From positions 620,001 through 684,000 of the forward strand of contig NADL03000609.1 of the NCBI GenBank assembly GCA_002205965.3: a stretch of 64,000 nt of DNA, in the 5' to 3' direction. The position numbers and the translations under genes were made by a program. This document shows positions 29,791 to 42,000 of the stretch, in pieces. Numbering within the stretch: position 1 is the stretch's first letter; each line of letters starts with the position of its first letter. Source of the stretch: Kappaphycus alvarezii. Taxonomy: Eukaryota > Rhodophyta > Florideophyceae > Gigartinales > Solieriaceae. Under the pieces are notes generated by a model, which saw only the letters and a list, made by a program, of their open reading frames with translations, was not told where the DNA came from and did no database searches.

Positions 29791-30888
29791 TGTAGTGCAA
29801 CGGGCAACCGTGCACACCTTCAAGGGGAGGGTGGACTATTTATTGCTCGAATTTCGAGAACTTTTATTTGACTAGCTGTCAATATTTATTTGACTAACTG
29901 TCTGTCACTCACTGCTGCTGACAGCTGCACCCTGTAAGCCTGACGGCCACTGGCCATGGAATTTGCCCCGATAGGGCCGGGCCGACCTCAATTAGTGCCT
30001 CCTGATTTGTTCCGGGCCATGCCGGCCTATTGGGCCAAGTGTTCTGTCTAATGATCACTAACTTGTCGCCGCCAAGGCTTGACACTACCGGATTAGGGTT
30101 GAATTTACTTAGGGTTAACTGTAGGCCTTGGATTAACTTGTAGATAGCTAGCTAGTATTTATAACTACCTCTAGAGTCTTGTGACTCTACACTAAAGAGA
30201 GAACCCGGTGCAGGCTCTAGAATTAGTCCCTACCTTTCGTTTTCGTCGAAGCCCTTCGTCAGTGAAGACCGTGGCTATTAATGTTTCTATCTCGCCCGGA
30301 TTCCCTTTGCCCATCCTTCGGTTTATACCCTTTTTCAAGGCTTCGTACCGCCGTTGGCGCTATTGTGGCTTAGCGTCTATATACAAGTGGAGCTACCGTA
30401 CGGAGTACCCGTATCGTATTCTTGGCGCTTACCTTTTTTAGCGTCTACATAAAAGTGGAACCGCCCACCGTTTTGTCGAAGTAGGACACTCTCCGCGCAT
30501 CCCTTGGAGTCCCAAGGCTCGCGACACCGTCGTCGAGCAGGAGATACCCCTTCCAGCCTGTTGGCTTTTGTGACTCGCAGCAGTCACACCTGAGAAGACA
30601 TTGGGACACGGTCCGGCCTTACAACCCGGGGAGGAATACTGCCAATCCGCAGCCGCCAAGAGTCTTCACCGCTCTACAAACCATCACCCGGTCCCGTGCA
30701 AGGTGACAGTAGTCCGTGACGAGACACCCGTGGATCGTCGTTGACGACATTGAAGCTACTGGATCGCAAGATCCTTAAAGAGAAAGCTGGTTTCGAACGC
30801 CAGGTAGGTGGTGTGTGTTTTCCGTGTTGCCTAAGACATATACCGGACGAAGACTGACTCAGTTCCGTAACACGCACTGCACTACACC
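29791..30888. mobile_element. 1.1-kb insert with short inverted ends in DIRS-like RT
   Basis: Left end TGTAGTGCA (29791-29799), right end TGCACTACA (30878-30886) are inverted; beyond 9 bp the match is imperfect. TAA precedes the left end (29788-29790) and follows CC after the right end (30889-30891), which would be a 3-bp target duplication as made by PIF/Harbinger elements. Splicing it out restores EHLG followed by WVLID in the RT. No transposase inside; two related stretches with GCGTCTA at 30380 and 30440. Probably a non-autonomous DNA transposon. Confidence 0.5.
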
Positions 30889-31483
30889 TAAGTGTTCTAT
30901 CTCCTTTGAACCTAACCAGTTCCCTTTATCTTGGTGCCTTCTGAGTCCTAGGCTCTACATGAGCCTTGAGATTAGGTTTACAGTGCTCGAGCAGTGCCTT
31001 GCAGTTGACACGATTCCCCAGGAAGACGGGGATATCAATAAATCGTCCAAATATGCAAGGATGCGATACCCCCACGAGCGAAGCTCTTTTAGGAAAGGAG
31101 CTACGAGTTGCGTGAACCAGAGTGGAGAACGCCCCCATCCAAAGGGCAACGCGACGCAATGAAAGTAGCGCCATTCTTAATGGAAAATAAACCCATCCCG
31201 CATGGATGGTGCGAGTCGGAAATGGCGATGACCCTTGTGTAAGTCCATAGACAGAAAATGATCCCCATGCTGAATCTCCACACCAAATTTGGAGATGTTC
31301 TCCATTCTGGCCGATCCCTTCTTCCAATGCTTGGACTGCTAGGCCAAGTTTACAATAAATCAGCGCTTCCTCCCGTCGACGGTGTCTTGCAATACGGTGA
31401 ACGCCAAAGCTATTATCGCTCCCTTTGCCATAGCTCGCTCCGCGTGACAGAAACCTACCCCCTGATAAACCACAGCCCGGCAA
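30889..31483 (-). pseudogene. Reverse transcriptase of DIRS-like element 2
   Basis: Minus strand, two frames: FGWGRSPLWFTQLVAPFLKE, WGYRILAYLDDLLISPSSWG (active site YLDD intact), then after a stop SLGLRRH and EHLG. Matches 17900-18260 of element 1. Confidence 0.78.
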
Positions 31484-31505
31484 CCGTCGGCTAGGCCCGA
31501 TAAGG

Positions 31506-32375
31506 CTATTCCTTGTCCTCGATCGATTGCGAGATATCCCCTAGCATGCTATCGTTCCCGGTTCGGAAGAAAACTTCTGGATTGTCTGTTATCTCGTATT
31601 GAACTGCCCGGCAGAGATATTCTGAGCAGCCCACACGACGACATTCTCCTACATTAACTTGAGTTCCGTGCCAAAGAGGGCGTCCTTTCCCAGTGGCGAC
31701 TACCGGCTGCAGGCGGTGCCACCCTTCCCTGCGCCCTTTGTTGCATTGCTTGCTCTTAGGGTGGCAACCGCCTTCATCAATTGCGTAGACATATGAGTCT
31801 CCAGCTCTCCATCGGTTCGACGAGGTCATCGGCCGCAGGAAGCTCGTTTCTCTGTCCGACGGTAGGCATGAAAAACTTGGTGTACGTTGGGTCCCGGGAC
31901 ACCATCCGATAAATTCAAAACGAAGGCCCATCACGCATAGTCCGTATCGGAAGGCGATTTGCGCCCAAACATAGAACATAGAGGCTTTGTCATCGTCTTT
32001 TTCTTGCAGAGCTTCGTGCCTTGGTGACAAAGCGGCTTCACTGAAAGCCATCCAATAGCCACAGGCGTTGACTTACTTTGCCTAATACTAGAGCAAAGGC
32101 CTCATACTGTTGTGCCTTTCCATGGCCTTTCGCAGCCACCAATCCCGATGTTCAAGGAATCTGCCACTGAACGCCGCCACGCTCGGTCCTTGATCGTATG
32201 GATAGCGGGTGAGACCAAAGTCCTTATCATCCATACAACGTCTTGCAACCATCCCGTAAGACTGCATCCACTTGGCATCGATTTCGGCCTCATCTAAAAA
32301 TTTCCCTTTCGCGACGTCCTTGCCCTTGCGAAAGAGCTCCTCGACGAGGTAAGCGCTGTTAGAGAGATTAGACAT
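31506..32375 (-). pseudogene. Gag-like protein of DIRS-like element 2
   Basis: ATG at 32375 (minus). KDVAKGKFLDEAEIDAKWMQ, FGLTRYPYDQGPSVAAFSG and FLEHRDWWLRKAM align with the gag-like frame at 16444. A break near 32088 separates it from MFYVWAQIAFRYGL (~31970), matching AYVSVRYSF in element 1. The remaining ~150 codons are not recognised. Confidence 0.6.
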
Positions 32376-32459
32376 GTTTGACTCACAAGCACTTAATAAT
32401 ATGCACCGCACTAGAAATCTGCCTACCACTAGGAATTCTGGGACTCTCTTGAAAAGAAA

Positions 32460-32669
32460 GAGGCATACCGAGGAAAATCAGTACGGTAGCTACCTCGCCA
32501 CTAAATAATGTGACAGCTTGCTCGCCGTAGGCTGCTCCAGCGATTTCTGACGGCGGTGGATGATATGATAGCTGATCCAATCGTACGCGTCGAGTGTTGC
32601 CACATGTGGCCAACATCACTGTTCACTGTAACTCGTTTCATCCGCATAAACAGACGTCTAAACAGGACG
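32460..32669 (-). repeat. Terminal repeat of DIRS-like element 2 (5' in element sense)
   Basis: Direct-repeat partner of 27690-27900. Confidence 0.8.
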
Positions 32670-32756
32670 CAAAATGAGGTCAGCGGTTCACTGAGGGATG
32701 TAGTGATGTGGATAAAAGCTTACAATGTAAAGAATTGGAAGGAAGCCGCCAAATCC

Positions 32757-33579
32757 CTAGAAAACTCGCTGGAGGCCAACCAACAGGCACGCCGCGTTGG
32801 ACATCGCTGCCGCTGCAGCATGACGTTGTGCTAAGACTTGTTTGACCTTTGCGTAGGTCTCCCTTGCTCTTGTAGCTACATTTCGTGCGACTTCGGTTAG
32901 TAACGCGTGAGCGTCCGGGTGCCATCCTCCGGGGGTAGAGATGGGGACGGGGACCAGCCTACTTCTGGCGAAAGACGCGATGAAGGACTCGTATCTTCTG
33001 TGTTTCGCCGTTCTTGCTATGTGGAGCGAGGTGAGCGGATTGAAATTCCTTACTCTCCTGTTCGAGGGCGTTGACGATGGTGACATCGAAGAAGTCTGTT
33101 CCGCCAGTGCGTCACATTGCGCGATTATCAGGTCTGATGCGATGGAGCCCTTCCCGCGGCTCGACGACTGGATGTCGTGCAGCTTTCCCTAGATTGCTCG
33201 CCAATAAAACGACCAGGTGTTCGTGTCTTCGCGTCCTTTCGCCCCTTTGTAAGCAATACAAGAGATGCTCGCCGAAACAGTCGAGAGTTTCGGGGCAGTT
33301 CCGTTTGGGGCATGGTGTTCCTGGAGGGAAAAGCGGGACTTAGCAGTAGTTTTGGACCCATATAGAGAATTCACTTGGTTCAATACTTTCCTTAAGGCCT
33401 GGAGATGGGGTACAGTGAACCCAATCTTTCGCCCTGGGGAGCGCCATACAGGCACGGAAGGCCTGCCATCTGTTGGGGCCAATATTGATCTCTTCCTGCA
33501 CCGCTCCTAGATGGCGTCCGATAATGTCTTCTGCAATGGTGGTTATGTTTGAGCAGAGGGAATTGAAGAGGAGAATCAT
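32757..33579 (-). pseudogene. Family B RT/nuclease fragment, copy 2
   Basis: Minus strand: AVQEEINIGPNRWQAF (~33500), CPETLDCFGEHLLYC (~33270), DFFDVTIVNALEQ (~33080), ARTAKHRRYESFIASFARSR, LVPVPISTPGGWHP. Same order as 11990-13136, several frame changes. It covers only the end of the element. Confidence 0.65.
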
Positions 33580-33639
33580 GAAAGGTAAAGAATCATATTA
33601 ATTTGACACATCTTACAGTAAATGTGTTTCGTTTTCGGT

Positions 33640-33873
33640 CGTGAAATTAACACTTATGACTTTTTTTAAGCCCCAAAGAAGATGGAGGATAGATCTCCCA
33701 AAGTATCACTTCGGACAACGAGGGCCAGAGGCCCTTCCGACCCCTCGCTTGTTCGCTGCTTCCGATCATTACTCCTATCCTCAGCAGGATCTTCGCGACT
33801 TCTTTACCCGGTTTGCATTAACGCTGAAAGTTACGCAAGCTCGACAAGTTACCACCCGCCGCGTTCCAGTGTA
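33640..33873 (+). pseudogene. Family A C-terminal tail, copy 3
   Basis: FAASDHYSYPQQ, FFTRFALTLKVTQARQVTTRR and a stop, matching FAASRRGYSPQQQ and RLAFSLEVIQARQVSTRR at 10440-10549. A 3' fragment only, as expected from 5'-truncated target-primed insertion, though that is inference. Confidence 0.55.
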
Positions 33874-34024
33874 GTTAATCTCTGAACACTCCGCACAGTT
33901 TCGCTCCTTCCAACTTGTAAATATCTACAGTATCAATTTTTTACGAACATTCGTGTGCGGAGGGCGTGGATGGGACGCAAGCTACAGAGGGGACGGCTTG
34001 TAAGAATATGATGGTTTTGCATTC

Positions 34025-35356
34025 TGATAGGGGTAAATCGTCGGGGGAAGAGATACTCAGAACCAATTACCCCAAGAAGGAGGTGTTGCAGGCGACAAAA
34101 GTGCTCTCATGGTGCAGTTGAGCTAACAAAAGGAGTGGACAAGGAAGACAGTTGAGAGGACTACAAGCAAATATAGAAGAGGTAGGGTCTACATCTGATG
34201 TTCTCTGACCAGCGTAAGAAGAATTGTTCTTGGGTTTGAAGTTGACTCTCACTTCCTACTACTCGGGACTTGACTTGAAGTTGTCTGCCAACTTGTTTCA
34301 CCTCCACAACAGGAAGCAGTTTACTTAGCTTATATAGACTTTTTGGCTGACTCTAAGGTCTCAAACGAACATACTCAGTACCACAAAATGCATCGAATAG
34401 AATCGCGTGAACCAGAAAGACTAACAGCAGATACTATCAGGATAAATATCTATATTTCTTCCTTTATATCTTAGTCCTCTAGATCAGAGCCAAACAGTTC
34501 CCCCAAAAATCTATACGACCCAAGCAGTCCCCACAAATATCCGCGAACGGCTTAGAATTCTCCATTGCCTCCTGCGAAAAATCTAGACCACTGAAGATGC
34601 CCCCATCCTGTTCCAGAGTCGGGACCATCGGTCCATACTTTCCGGCCCCCTCCCCACTATGCAAGCACTTTCCATGTCTCCATCCCTCTCATCCTCCTCG
34701 TCTTCTTCTTCACCCTTCTCTTCATCTTCGTCAGAAGAGGCAGGGATAACGATTACTCCATCAGTATCCCCTTCGTTCTCCATGGCAGCTCCCCCACCGC
34801 TCTGCACCAGTGGCTCCCACGGATCTACCCAGTCCTCCTCTTCATCCTCCTTTTCCGTCTCTTCCTGCTCTGCCTCTTCTGCCTTCTCGAAGCAGTTGCG
34901 GTGGACCCACTCCCGAACGCGTTCCCGGTCCATTCTTCTACAGTATTCATCGTAGTTGGTTGGACCATTTGCCATCAGGGCCACAGCGTTGAGAGGACGG
35001 CTGCCTCGGGATAGCTTGGCGATGGTGAAGGACGGGCGGAGTTTGTTCACGTTGAGTGCAAAAAAGGGGTAAGCCGATGGGTTAGTTGTTGGTGGGGGGT
35101 TTTCCTCAACGACGTCTACTTCGAACTTTAAATACGGCTACTTCTTCGAAAAGTATCACGATCTTGGACGTGTAGTGACATCTATTAATGACACCGTGTC
35201 TTAAAAAAACATCAACCCATGAATTTGCCACACTCATCCAAATTAAAAATATCTTGCAAATTCAGAAACTGTAAATATACCTTGCAAATTCCGACACTGT
35301 ATCCGAATTTGGTCCTCTTCTAGAGTTTTTTTCGGGTGCAAATTTAGCGCACATCA
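34025..35356 (-). repeat. Solo LTR of gypsy family, long form with internal gene, minus strand
   Basis: 1332 bp; on the minus strand begins TGATGTGCGC like copy 1 and ends ACCCCTATCA. CATTC at 34020-34024 and 35357-35361 is a perfect target duplication. Compared with the 720-bp LTR of copy 1 it has about 600 extra bases between U3 and R, filled by an acidic reading frame. Confidence 0.93.
34479..35050 (-). pseudogene. Intra-LTR acidic protein (longest copy, one frameshift)
   Basis: Minus strand. The frame is open upstream of 35050 as well; the codon there is GTG, the first ATG is 25 codons on. Parts in order: basic N-terminus (FTIAKLSRGSRPLNA), MDRERVREWVHRNCF, a strongly acidic stretch (AEEAEQEETEKEDEEEDW), GDTDGVIVIPASSDEDEEKG, stop at 34583; the adjoining frame gives MENSKPFADICGDCLG to 34479. 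Total ~215 residues if joined. Resembles no family I know. Acidity and location in the LTR suggest a regulator of LTR transcription, which is speculation. Confidence 0.55.
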
Positions 35357-35361
35357 CATTC

Positions 35362-37055
35362 CATGCAAGCAGAAGGAGCAGCGCGTAGAGAAGTTGTGGG
35401 CCTTTTGGTGGGGGTGGGTACTACGGCTCGATACAACATGGGTAGCGAGGAGCGGCGGAATAACTTGGAGCTCTCATTTCCCACAGCCCCATAGACGTCA
35501 ATGCTGACAGGGAAAAGAATGATATTGTGACGACAGCAGAAGTCCCCGTAATACGCTTTTTTGCACGTTCTGCGAGGATGGGGCCGGCTCCCCCAGACCT
35601 ACCACCCTGGGAGACCTGAGCCTGGGCGTGAGGATCTGCAAATGTGACAACCTAGAGCGAAATGACTATGATCGAGACAGTAAACCCTTATGATGTACAG
35701 GTCGAGTCGCAGCTTGGAAGGGGGCGGGAAGAGGGCACGGCAGGTAGGGTCATGGAGGAAACAGACATTCCGCGAGTCTGACTCACTCCATCTCCAAATT
35801 TTGGGACCTCCCACAACTGCCCAAGAAGTTGCCGCTCCACATCTCCAATCAACAAAATTTCCTCCCATATTCAGCGGGCTCTGAAATTCCAGCACCTTTG
35901 CAAAAAAGTTGGATAGCTTTTGCATAGGACGTTTTGTTGGCGGTCTTGGCTGTCCTCGTATTTGCAAAGAAGAGCGAGGAAACAGTAGGAGTAGAGGATG
36001 TAAGCGACCTAACTGGACTTGCCGGAGCATATTAGACAGCGCGTTGTACAAAGAAAGAGGGGAATACCAAGGTGAAGGGATAGAGCGACGATTCGGGCTG
36101 CGGATGAAAACCACCTTCCGCAGTTGTCGTGAATCGATGCACTCCCGAGATTCACTCTGTCCAATGATTTCGTGGTTTATAACCTTTCTTTATTCATCAG
36201 CATTTCGTATAATTATTGGAATAATCCTGTCCTTCTTTCCCGAAAGGAAATCACTTTTACAGTATCTCTTAGTATAAATAGTCTTCTACATAGCGACCAA
36301 GTTTCGCTCCTCCCGGAGAGGGAGTAAGTACCGATTCGAACAGCAAAGAGCTAATCTAAAGACTCGAACTCGCTAATCTAAGAATTTCAACCGCGATCTA
36401 CCTCCTGTTGCCTGGATATGCCGGTTCCTCTTACGATAAGTTGCTTTTGAAGGTTTCACGACTGATGCCTACTCTGCGGTTCCATCTCTGATGTACCTAG
36501 TCGCGGACATCCGAGTTCTTCAATTACTCTGGTGATCTTCACCGTTGAAATTACGCACGCGCGAGTTGAACAGGTCTGTGCGCGGCACTCGCTAGTATCT
36601 CGCTGCTGTGATCTGCTGAAAGACATTAGGTGGTCGTCAAGAAAAAAGAGCTGTGATACAGACACGTGTCGGACACGAGACTTATCCTTTGTGGCTTTAC
36701 AGAGTATTATATGAAGGAAAAATTGCATATGCGTACACGACAAGATGTTACACCAAAAATGATGCTCGGACGAGTTGTCAAATATGAATAAACTAATTTG
36801 ATGCTATGTAACACTAGCATCAGACGAATTGCCTGAGACGTTCCCCCTTAATTGCTTGAGTCCTCATAGGAACAGTGTTATGACTAGAGTGTGTCAATGG
36901 CTACAATTTGAACATGTAGAGGATGCAAATATTCACTCAGAGAGAGCTAGGATGGGATTTCTTTATTTGAGCCAGAAACTAGTATATTAAGATGGTAGAG
37001 ACCATCCCTCTGATGATCGAAGAATCATCAAGGGCATTGAAAAACAACCTAGAAA
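35362..37055. other. No gene recognised; 5' LTR of copia remnant probably at the right end
   Basis: A 171-codon minus-strand frame (35599-36114) has no recognisable motif. The stretch before 37061 should hold the 5' LTR of the copia remnant, because its primer site follows, but without a 3' partner its start cannot be set. Confidence 0.35.
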
Positions 37056-37060
37056 AGGAC

Positions 37061-37072
37061 ATGGGCCCAGAA
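37061..37072 (+). promoter_or_regulatory. Primer-binding site of copia remnant
   Basis: ATGGGCCCAGAA, the same 12 bases that follow the 5' LTR of the intact copia element at 52336. Complementary to the 5' side of the anticodon arm of initiator tRNA-Met (CUGGGCCCAU) over 10 bases. Confidence 0.6.
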
Positions 37073-37187
37073 TATCGCTTGAGACTCTGCGCGAATCTTT
37101 TTGTTTCTTTTTGATCAACTGATCAACCGCATATTGTCTACTGTTGTGTGTAGCAATCTGTCTGTGCTCCCTGTCTCGATCGTGAGT

Positions 37188-39060
37188 ATGGAAGATTCGA
37201 GGAAAATACAAAAGTTTAATGGTAGGCCAGGTGAAGACTATCACCTTTGGCCCGCTCGGACTGACGCAGCTCCTCAGGGGAAAGAAGTGGTGTATATGAT
37301 CGAGCAAGACCTATTGTATGGTCATGGAGGACAGGATGGAAACACGCAAACAAATATCGCTACGGTTAGGATGGCTATCATTCAAGGATTGGGTGAGCGA
37401 CCTCCTCGTGTTTTTGTACATGTCAATTTTAATCCTTTCAAGATTTGGGCTCTATTGAATTAACGGTATGCAGTATCGAACACTGAAACAAAGGTGCAGC
37501 TTCAATGTAAACTTTCCGGGGTCATATACAAGAGACGGACGATGCCGGACTATGTTGACTCGTTTGGGGAGATCTTTAATCTTCTTGCAAATATGGGAAG
37601 TGAGGTTAGAGCGGACTTGCAAGGAGCTATGCTACTTGCCTCCTTCTGAGAAAAGAACAAGTTTCCGTTTGACCATGCTATAGCTTCACTGCAGAACTTC
37701 CAAGAAATATTAGACTGATAGACTACCCTAGCCTGTCCGTTGCAGGGGTATGAAGATCAGAATGATCGTCCCCATACTAACGGAAGGAAGAATGATCATG
37801 CGATTGGTAAGACTTTAGCTACGAAGACCATCCAGGGTAGTAGGGTATCGCAAAGGGTCGAGAAAAGGAGATTCTATAAGTGCCCCATGGTCGGCCATAT
37901 TGCAAGGAATTGTCCGAATAAGGTTGGTGTATACTAAAATAACATGAGAAACTCAGGGCCTAGGCAAAGTAACGTGCCCGACAATTATAGAACGCAAACC
38001 CTGAAAATTCACTCACAGTGGGAACGAGGGTCACTTGTACGGATGATAAATGTTGCAATGCAATGGTTTAATTGACGCTCCCGCAGTCAGAAGGCACTGA
38101 ACGTTTACTTCTTGACTCAGGGGCACCTGACCATATGGTCAGTACAAAGTAATGGCTCAGTAATATTATGAAGATAGACCCACTTGGTATCGTTGTTGGC
38201 GATGGAAGAACCATCTATGCCACATGTATTGGCACCTTTACGATATACCAAAAGTAAGATATCCTGGGGACCACCACGGACGTGTTTTTGTTCTCAAAGA
38301 GACACTTTATGTTCCGAATATTATGTAAAATCTTATTTCGCTGTCCAAGTTCTCTGAAAATAGGTATTTAGTTAAGTTTGGATCGCATGGTAAGTGCAGT
38401 AGAGTAAAGGATCGTATACTGAAGCTATAGGGAGTTCTTGGCCATGGTAATGTGTAAACCGTAAAGCTGAAACCTACTGGTGCTTGAATGGAGAGAAAAA
38501 GAGCTCGTGAAGGAAGCTCTCAATATCAGGGGCGCCTGATGATCGCCAGAAGTACTAGAGATTTTGAGTCCGGTCAGATGACACAAGACAGTAACATGAA
38601 ACTCTGACACAAAAGAATGGAGCATGCGAAACCAGAAAGTTTTAGGTCTCTGCACAGGAATGGATTCGTGATTGGAGTGGACTTGAACAGTCCCAAAATG
38701 AAGAGAGAGGATTGTGACAGCTGCATTATGGTAAATCAAACCCGCACCACTCTCTTCGAATGAATACATATGTGGAATCATCCACTCCGACGTCTGTAGA
38801 CCGATGTCTACCCCCTCTTTCTCTGGATGTCTTTACTTCGTAACTTTTATTGACCAAGGTACAGGATACATCAATATGTATCGTATTTTGAGGAAGACTG
38901 ATGTTCGAACTAAGTTTTAGATTTTTAGACTGTGTTTGGAGCTCAGGTTCTCTTTCAAGATTAGGAATGTACCAGGAGGAACTGATTGAAGGTCACCAGT
39001 CAGTTTCCCTTGTTGAATAACCATTAGCAACCCTGTAGCTATACAACTGAACTAGAAATT
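37188..39060 (+). pseudogene. Ty1/copia remnant: gag, protease, pre-integrase, integrase start
   Basis: MEDSRKIQKFNGRPGEDYHLW is a copia-type gag start; a zinc knuckle remnant FYKCPMVGHIARNCPNK lies near 37880 (first Cys lost); LLLDSGAPDHMVS near 38110 is the copia protease; LYVPNIM follows; HKRMEHAKPESFRSLHRNGF with CDSC (38610-38730) is the pre-integrase zinc region; LTFIDQGTGYINMYR is the integrase start. Many stops. It ends abruptly near 39060, where gypsy sequence starts. Confidence 0.75.
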
Positions 39061-39088
39061 TATCATCAAGCAAACAGAAAGATCCATC

Positions 39089-42000
39089 GTGTCCATAATC
39101 AGATCGAATGCAACGTTAATTGAAAAATTCTCCCCTGCATTTGAGAGAAATCACAAGGGCATTCTCATTTTCAAGGTTATAATTGCTGGTGGGCCATCAA
39201 AGATCCTTATATACCCTGGTGGTGAGATCAACTTTCTGAGCGAACATTTCTGCAAGAATCATAAAATAAGGAGCAGAGATTCCGGAGAAATTGCTGAAGT
39301 GGCCAACGGCGCGGAACGGATACTTCAAGAATTAGTTAATGATGTCAGTGTACAGATTACGGCCGATAATGAACGTCTGTACTTTGCGGTAAGTCTATTG
39401 AAGCGTTATGATGCCATTCTTGGAAATGAAGATGCGCTTCGCGTGGAACAAGAATCAATTGCCTTAATAACGAGGTGAAATTGGAACATGCGGGAATGTA
39501 AATATACATGTCTGCTGATGATGCCGTTCTGACACCATTTGTATGTTTCAATACTTAGTTAGTGATTTCGATAAAAAAATAATTTATTTGCAGTTTTACG
39601 TAGATCTTTACATTCAAGTGAACCTAGAGCACCAGTATACCTTTTAGACTTGCAGAAGAATTTGGAAATATTTGCCAATGTGTTTAAAGACAAGATCCCA
39701 AGAGGTTTGCTACCGAGACGGAAACAGGACTGAAATAAAATTACAGGAAGGAGTAAAAACACAGAAGAAAGGTTTCTGCAGACACTATTACAAAGAGATG
39801 TTAGATCCCCTAAAACAGTTGGACGAGCTACTGGAAGCTGAGTTTATTGAACCGATTAGGAACCCTTGGGGAGCTCCCATTCTATTCGTGTAGAAGTAGG
39901 ATAATGGTCTACGGACTTCTGTTGGTTATAGCGCATTAAACCGGCTTATTGTGAAAAACAGTTATCCCTCACCACAAATTGACGAAATTTTCGACCAGCA
40001 TAAAGGAGAAAAGTACTTCAGCAAAATTTACCTTAGATCTGGCTATCACCATATTCGACTACACGAGGATTTGATTCCATTTACCGCATTCAGAACACGA
40101 TAAAGCTACTTTTAATTTCTTGTTCTTCCCTTTGTACTCACCAATGCCCCAGCAGCGTTCGTGAACCTTTTGAATGAAACCTTCAAGGACCAGGATGACA
40201 TTCTCATCACAGTAAGACATGGAAAGATCACTTGGATCATATTCGATCTGTACTCGAAATCCCCAGAAGCGAAAAGTTGTCTCGAAAATTATCTAAATGC
40301 GTTTTTATAGTTACAGAAGCGGAGTACCTGGAACGCAACATTTCCCTAAATGGTATTTCTTTTGATCCAAGTAAGATAAATTCAGTCATGGAATGGCCAA
40401 TACCAGAGAATACGCAAAAGTACAGTCTTTTCTTGGTTTTGTCAATTACTACCGGTGATTCATAAAAAGTTGTTCAATGCTTGCTAAAAATCTGACAAAA
40501 TTGAGGGAAAAGGTGAATTTCAAATAGAGCCGCGACCAAGATGATGCCTTCAAAGTAGTCAAGCAAGCACTTTATAATGCACCGGTTCCCAGAAATTTCG
40601 ACGCCACACTAGCTATCTACGTAACCATAGACGCACCACAGTATTCAATTGGTGCAGTGTTGGACTAGAAAGTATAATGCTCTAAAAAACCGATCGTTTT
40701 CTGCCTCCAGGACTCTTTATGAAGTAAAAATCACTATGTGGCCCATGAAAGGGAACTTTTGGCCATTGTAGATTCCCTCAAGTGGAGAAGGTACTAACTT
40801 TACGGTAATTCATTCACCGTTCACTCGGACCAATATCCCCTAAGGTATCTAGAAACCCAAGAGAACCTGTCGCCGAGACAAGTGAGATGGATGGAAAGAT
40901 TAGTTGATTTCGACTTCAAGTTAATCACCATCTCAGGAAAATCAAATATAGTGGCTTATGCACTATCGAGGCAATCACAAGATGTGCAGTCACTTGATCA
41001 CCGGAGCAATTCATTACTCAAAGATGGTATAAACAAGACATCCTCAGAGTCCAATTAAATTTCGATCATATAATTCACGAACACTGAGTTAGGCAAAAGA
41101 TTATGATAGGAATGAGAACCTCAGAACACATTGTCAAGACCAGAAAGCTCCTTTTGAGCGTCGAGGGATACTTCTACTCAGAAAAAAGGAGATCTGTGTA
41201 AAAGTAGTAATTTTTAGAGTCAAGCTATTGCACGAATACTATTGCACGCCTAGCACGGGACACCTATGAATAAGCAAAACTATCAACATAATGTCACAAA
41301 AGTTTTATTGAAAAAATTTAAGATAAGAAGTAGCCTGGTACGTTCGTTCCTGCCAGTATCAGAGAAGCAAAGCAATCAATCAGAAGCCAGCGGGTATTTT
41401 ACAACCACTACAACCACCGAAAACCACATAGATACATACTAACATGGATTTCATCACACCTCTCCCAAAGCCCATTAGTTGGAACAACGGCGTGTTGACA
41501 GTAGTAGAGAGAGATGATCAGAGTAATACCAACGAAAAAAACACAGATACTACTGAAACGGCTCTTCTGTTCAAGAATTATGTATAAAGACGCCATATAT
41601 TTCCAGAGAACATCATACTTTATTAAGATCCCATCTTTATGAGCAATTTTTGGACAAAACTTTTGCTCTCCCTGGAACATAGATATCCCCCTCTTCTGCA
41701 TACCACCGAAAAACTGATGGACAGTCGGAGATAATGAACAAGCAAATAGAGGAAACGACCCGTGCTTTCCTCACTTTCGACAAATGAGATTATGATAATT
41801 ACCTGGTAGACTTTGAAGTTGCTTACAAATCCTCTGTGAATGTAACCAAAACTTTCTCACCATTTTCCTCAACTATGGATTTCAACCAAGAACAGTACCC
41901 TTGGGTGTTTTAGCGTCAGATAATCCAGCGGCAGCAGGTTTCCTCAAAGATATGCAAGAATCATTAAGAAAAGCCCGGAATCAAATCCAAAAAGCCAATG

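Larger units (their letters stand above)
27690..32669 (-). mobile_element. DIRS-like retrotransposon 2, minus strand, lacking recombinase
   Basis: Direct repeats of ~210 bp (27690-27900 and 32460-32669) enclose, on the minus strand, gag-like, RT and RNase H pieces in the same order as element 1. The RNase H end runs straight into the terminal repeat, so the tyrosine recombinase is absent. It is split by a solo LTR (28532-29385) and by a 1.1-kb insert (29791-30888). Its terminal repeats are unrelated to those of element 1. Confidence 0.82.

Noticed and set aside
35599-36114. 171-codon minus-strand frame between transposons
   Set aside because: No motif, no family resemblance, mixed composition; the region has other overlapping frames of similar quality. 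Kept only as unassigned sequence.
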